From Guptibacillus hwajinpoensis (GTDB taxonomy: Bacteria; Bacillota; Bacilli; Bacillales; Bacillaceae_O), in assembly GCA_016841765.1 (NCBI GenBank), contig JAENYN010000002.1:62001-126000 (forward strand): 64,000 bases of DNA, written 5' to 3'. The notes beneath the pieces are model-generated. The model saw nothing but the letters and a program-made list of their open reading frames with translations. It was not told the origin of the DNA and did no database searches. How positions within the stretch are numbered: the stretch's first letter is position 1; each line of letters opens with the position of its first letter. Shown here in pieces: positions 62,105 through 64,000 of the stretch. The position numbers were made by a program, and so were the translations under genes.

Positions 62105-63514
62105 TCAACCCCAAAAAGCAAACCCAACATACAACACCGCCGCCGCCCCGGCAGCCATCAGCGCCGGCTTCAGCTTAAACCGCGCATATTTCACCGCATT
62201 CAAATCAAGGATGCCAGCGGTCGTGTTCGTGTCGTCGCTTAACGGCGAAGCGAAGGCGCCAAAGGTACCGCTCGCAAACACCGCACCGATGACGATCGGC
62301 AGTGAGCCTCCGGTCGCAGCGGCAATGGAGACGCCGACCGGCATGAGGATGCCCCATGTGCCCCAGGAAGATCCGATAAAGTATGAGAGCCCGCACCCGG
62401 CCACGAAAATCACGGCGGCCACAAAGCTTGGCGGAATCCATTCAAACGAAGCAGAAACGGTTTCGGCAAAGCCGAGTGCTTCCGATCCTTTGCTGAGCCC
62501 CCACACCAATGCCAGCAGAAGGATGATCCCCATGATTTCATTGCCGCCGTATATTAAGCTGTTCATCAGGCGGCTCATCGGCTGCCCTGCCGCTTTAAGC
62601 CAGACGGCAAGAGCAATAAGGGTGACTAGAACAGCCAGAACCATGGCATCAAGGACATTGGCATCAATGAGCGCCTGGAATCCTTCCGCGTTATTTTCGC
62701 GGCCGAGAACGTACATCAATAGAAAGGTCAGAATGATGACAAGGAAAAGCGGGATGATAAGCGTCCACGGTTTGGAAGGGAGGTCTTTTGCGACTGCAGG
62801 GTGGCAGTCCTGCCATTCATCCTTGCCCTTTTGGGGCTGGACGTCTTCATTTTCCGCTCCGACAGCAGGTTTTTTGCTATGATGGAAAAAACTTAAGTAA
62901 AAGCCGAGCAGCAGCATGGCGATTGCGAAAAAGTTAAATGGAAGACTGCTCAGAAAAAGCATATAAGGATCGCCTTCCACTCCCGACTGATGCAGGGAAA
63001 GCTCGATGACGGATGTCATATAGCCGACAAACGCTGTCGCAACAGGAATCAGTACGACCAGCGGGGATGCGGTCGTTTCGATGACAAAACCGAGCTCCTG
63101 CTTTGTCATCGGCAGGTTTTTACGCATTGCCTTCATGACCGGCGCGATGGTGACGATGCGGAAGCTCGGGGCTGCAAACGTACCGAGGGCCGACAGCCAG
63201 GTGAGCAGGAATGCGTCGCGCTTGCCGGTTATTTTTTTCGTCGCCGCTTCGACGAACCCTTTGATACCGCCAGCTGTTTTGATCAGGCCGATCAGGGCTG
63301 AAAAAGCATAGAGGAAAATGATGATTTTTAAATTATTTTCATCCTGAAGACCTTCGATAATGAACCTGAGGGCTGCTGTCAGGCCGCCGAGCCAGTCCGG
63401 TTCGACGAGATAACCGGCGACGATGACCGAAAAAAGCAGGCTCGGGATCACTTGTTTTGTCCAGATGGCGGCAAGCACGACAGCCGCAAATGGGATGATC
63501 GGATACCAGTCCAT
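62105..63514 (-). CDS. NhaC family Na+/H+ antiporter
   Basis: Polytopic membrane antiporter of 469 residues, sodium (or organic solute such as malate/lactate) against protons, important for pH and salt homeostasis. Seen: about ten to twelve hydrophobic segments, the conserved TFAAPSFRIVTIAPVM, the YFIGSSWGTWGILMPVGV signature and FASGTFGAFASPLSDDTNTTAG with the charged residues of the ion site. A cytoplasmic loop around residues 215-245 is hydrophilic (KKPAVGAENEDVQPQKGKD). The ribosome binding site is weak. Confidence 0.88.
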   Translation of the reverse strand: MDWYPIIPFAAVVLAAIWTKQVIPSLLFSVIVAGYLVEPDWLGGLTAALRFIIEGLQDENNLKIIIFLYAFSALIGLIKTAGGIKGFVEAATKKITGKRDAFLLTWLSALGTFAAPSFRIVTIAPVMKAMRKNLPMTKQELGFVIETTASPLVVLIPVATAFVGYMTSVIELSLHQSGVEGDPYMLFLSSLPFNFFAIAMLLLGFYLSFFHHSKKPAVGAENEDVQPQKGKDEWQDCHPAVAKDLPSKPWTLIIPLFLVIILTFLLMYVLGRENNAEGFQALIDANVLDAMVLAVLVTLIALAVWLKAAGQPMSRLMNSLIYGGNEIMGIILLLALVWGLSKGSEALGFAETVSASFEWIPPSFVAAVIFVAGCGLSYFIGSSWGTWGILMPVGVSIAAATGGSLPIVIGAVFASGTFGAFASPLSDDTNTTAGILDLNAVKYARFKLKPALMAAGAAAVLYVGFAFWG

Positions 63515-63658
63515 ATGTATGCCTCGTTTCGTAAGAGTTCCTTGTGTTAGCTTGCGGAAACAGGAGCCGAACTATACTGTGGAAAAGAGGTTGAAACTTT
63601 AAATAGGCCCGTCCCCGTTATATACTGTTAAGAAACATGAGCCACGGGAGGGTTGGAT

Positions 63659-64000
63659 ATGCTGGTCGATTATCAAAGCCTGAAAACGATTTATGAAAAC
63701 AATATAACCGTCCGCCACATTGCGGAAGATCTTGATGTGCGCAATATCGAGGAAGATGCTGTGAAGGTGAAGGAACTTCTTGAGATGCACGGGTTTGACT
63801 CTATCGGGATCAAACAGGGAGACCGGCTGATCGGATATGTGGAAGCGGAGGATCTTGCTGATGGGTCATGCCGCCATTTTATGAAAAGCTTCCATTCCAC
63901 CGAGCTCATTACCGACAGCACTCCGCTTATTGAGATCTTTGAGCTTCTGGAGGAAAAGCGACGCCTGTTTGTTTTGACGAAAAATGAAGTGTCCGGCATT
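63659..64000 (+). CDS. CBS-domain-like protein, 3' end cut by window
   Basis: Partial gene, 114 codons open to the window edge and therefore absent from the ORF track. GGGAGG lies seven bases before the ATG. Seen: LKTIYENNITVRHIAED followed by a short alpha/beta segment with GIKQGDRLIGYVEAEDL, then LITDSTPLIEIFELLEEKRRLFVLTKNEVSGI, which reads as CBS-type repeats (the last is a typical RLFVLxxxxVxGI strand). CBS pairs bind adenine nucleotides; the effector part would lie beyond the window. Function uncertain. Confidence 0.6.
   Translation, partial: MLVDYQSLKTIYENNITVRHIAEDLDVRNIEEDAVKVKELLEMHGFDSIGIKQGDRLIGYVEAEDLADGSCRHFMKSFHSTELITDSTPLIEIFELLEEKRRLFVLTKNEVSGI

Overview
The window looks like a chromosomal segment of a Gram-positive, spore-former-like bacterium of the Bacillaceae. 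The signs are strong GGAGG-type ribosome binding sites with frequent GTG and TTG starts, lipoprotein signals of Bacillus type, and close relatives of Bacillus ComK, PaiA, YuxL and DctB/DctS/DctR. The genus cannot be fixed from the sequence alone. Base composition is mosaic by eye: the housekeeping part (about 36-64 kb) is moderately GC-rich, 9-30.5 kb is clearly AT-rich, and 30.9-35.7 kb is the most GC-rich part.

Layout. (1) 1-705: end of an amino-acid ABC transporter ATPase. (2) 0.9-35.7 kb: a dense defence island. In order it holds a PD-(D/E)XK (DUF91-like) nuclease with McrB and McrC; a MazG-like pyrophosphohydrolase overlapping a PLD-nuclease/helicase fusion; a five-gene Mza-type system (C5 methyltransferase, MORC/MutL-like GHKL ATPase, Z1 helicase, DUF4420 PD-(D/E)XK protein, AIPR protein) with a LexA/SOS-box match in front of the methyltransferase; a secreted lipoprotein nuclease; an HNH endonuclease; a DISARM-like block (two genes resembling a split drmE, then drmA and drmB) followed by a Vsr-type endonuclease; and a type III restriction-modification pair (mod, res). 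All these genes are on the + strand. (3) 36-37.7 kb: paiA, then a comK homologue behind an unusual multi-hairpin leader with a possible short leader peptide. (4) 37.8-43.2 kb: a YuxL-type S9 peptidase, pyroglutamyl peptidase, and the glutarate pair glaH-lhgO behind a candidate attenuator. (5) 43.5-46 kb: HAD phosphatase, DUF4362 lipoprotein, DinB-family protein, DUF3870 protein. (6) 46-53.3 kb: dctB divergent from dctS-dctR, then a TAXI-type TRAP transporter (binding protein, DUF1850 protein, fused permease) with a cre-like site. (7) 53.4-64 kb: FAH-family hydrolase, SDR protein, DHFR-like protein, a TetR fragment, TVP38-family protein, a frameshifted MFS transporter, an EamA transporter, two paralogous lipoproteins, a C45-type amidohydrolase, an NhaC-type antiporter and the start of a further gene.

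Functional links. The island would act against foreign DNA at several levels: modified-DNA restriction (McrBC), modification-linked systems (Mza, DISARM, type III) and nucleases. Only one C5 methyltransferase is present for both the Mza and the DISARM-like block, and the Vsr-type gene would fit as repair partner for deaminated 5-methylcytosine. The dct and TRAP genes form a carboxylate sensing and uptake unit.

Most striking items: the SOS-box match at the Mza locus, the drmC-less DISARM-like block with a split drmE, the attenuator-like comK leader, the glaH leader with promoter and terminator, and six copies of a 42-44 bp palindromic repeat that are confined to the non-island part.
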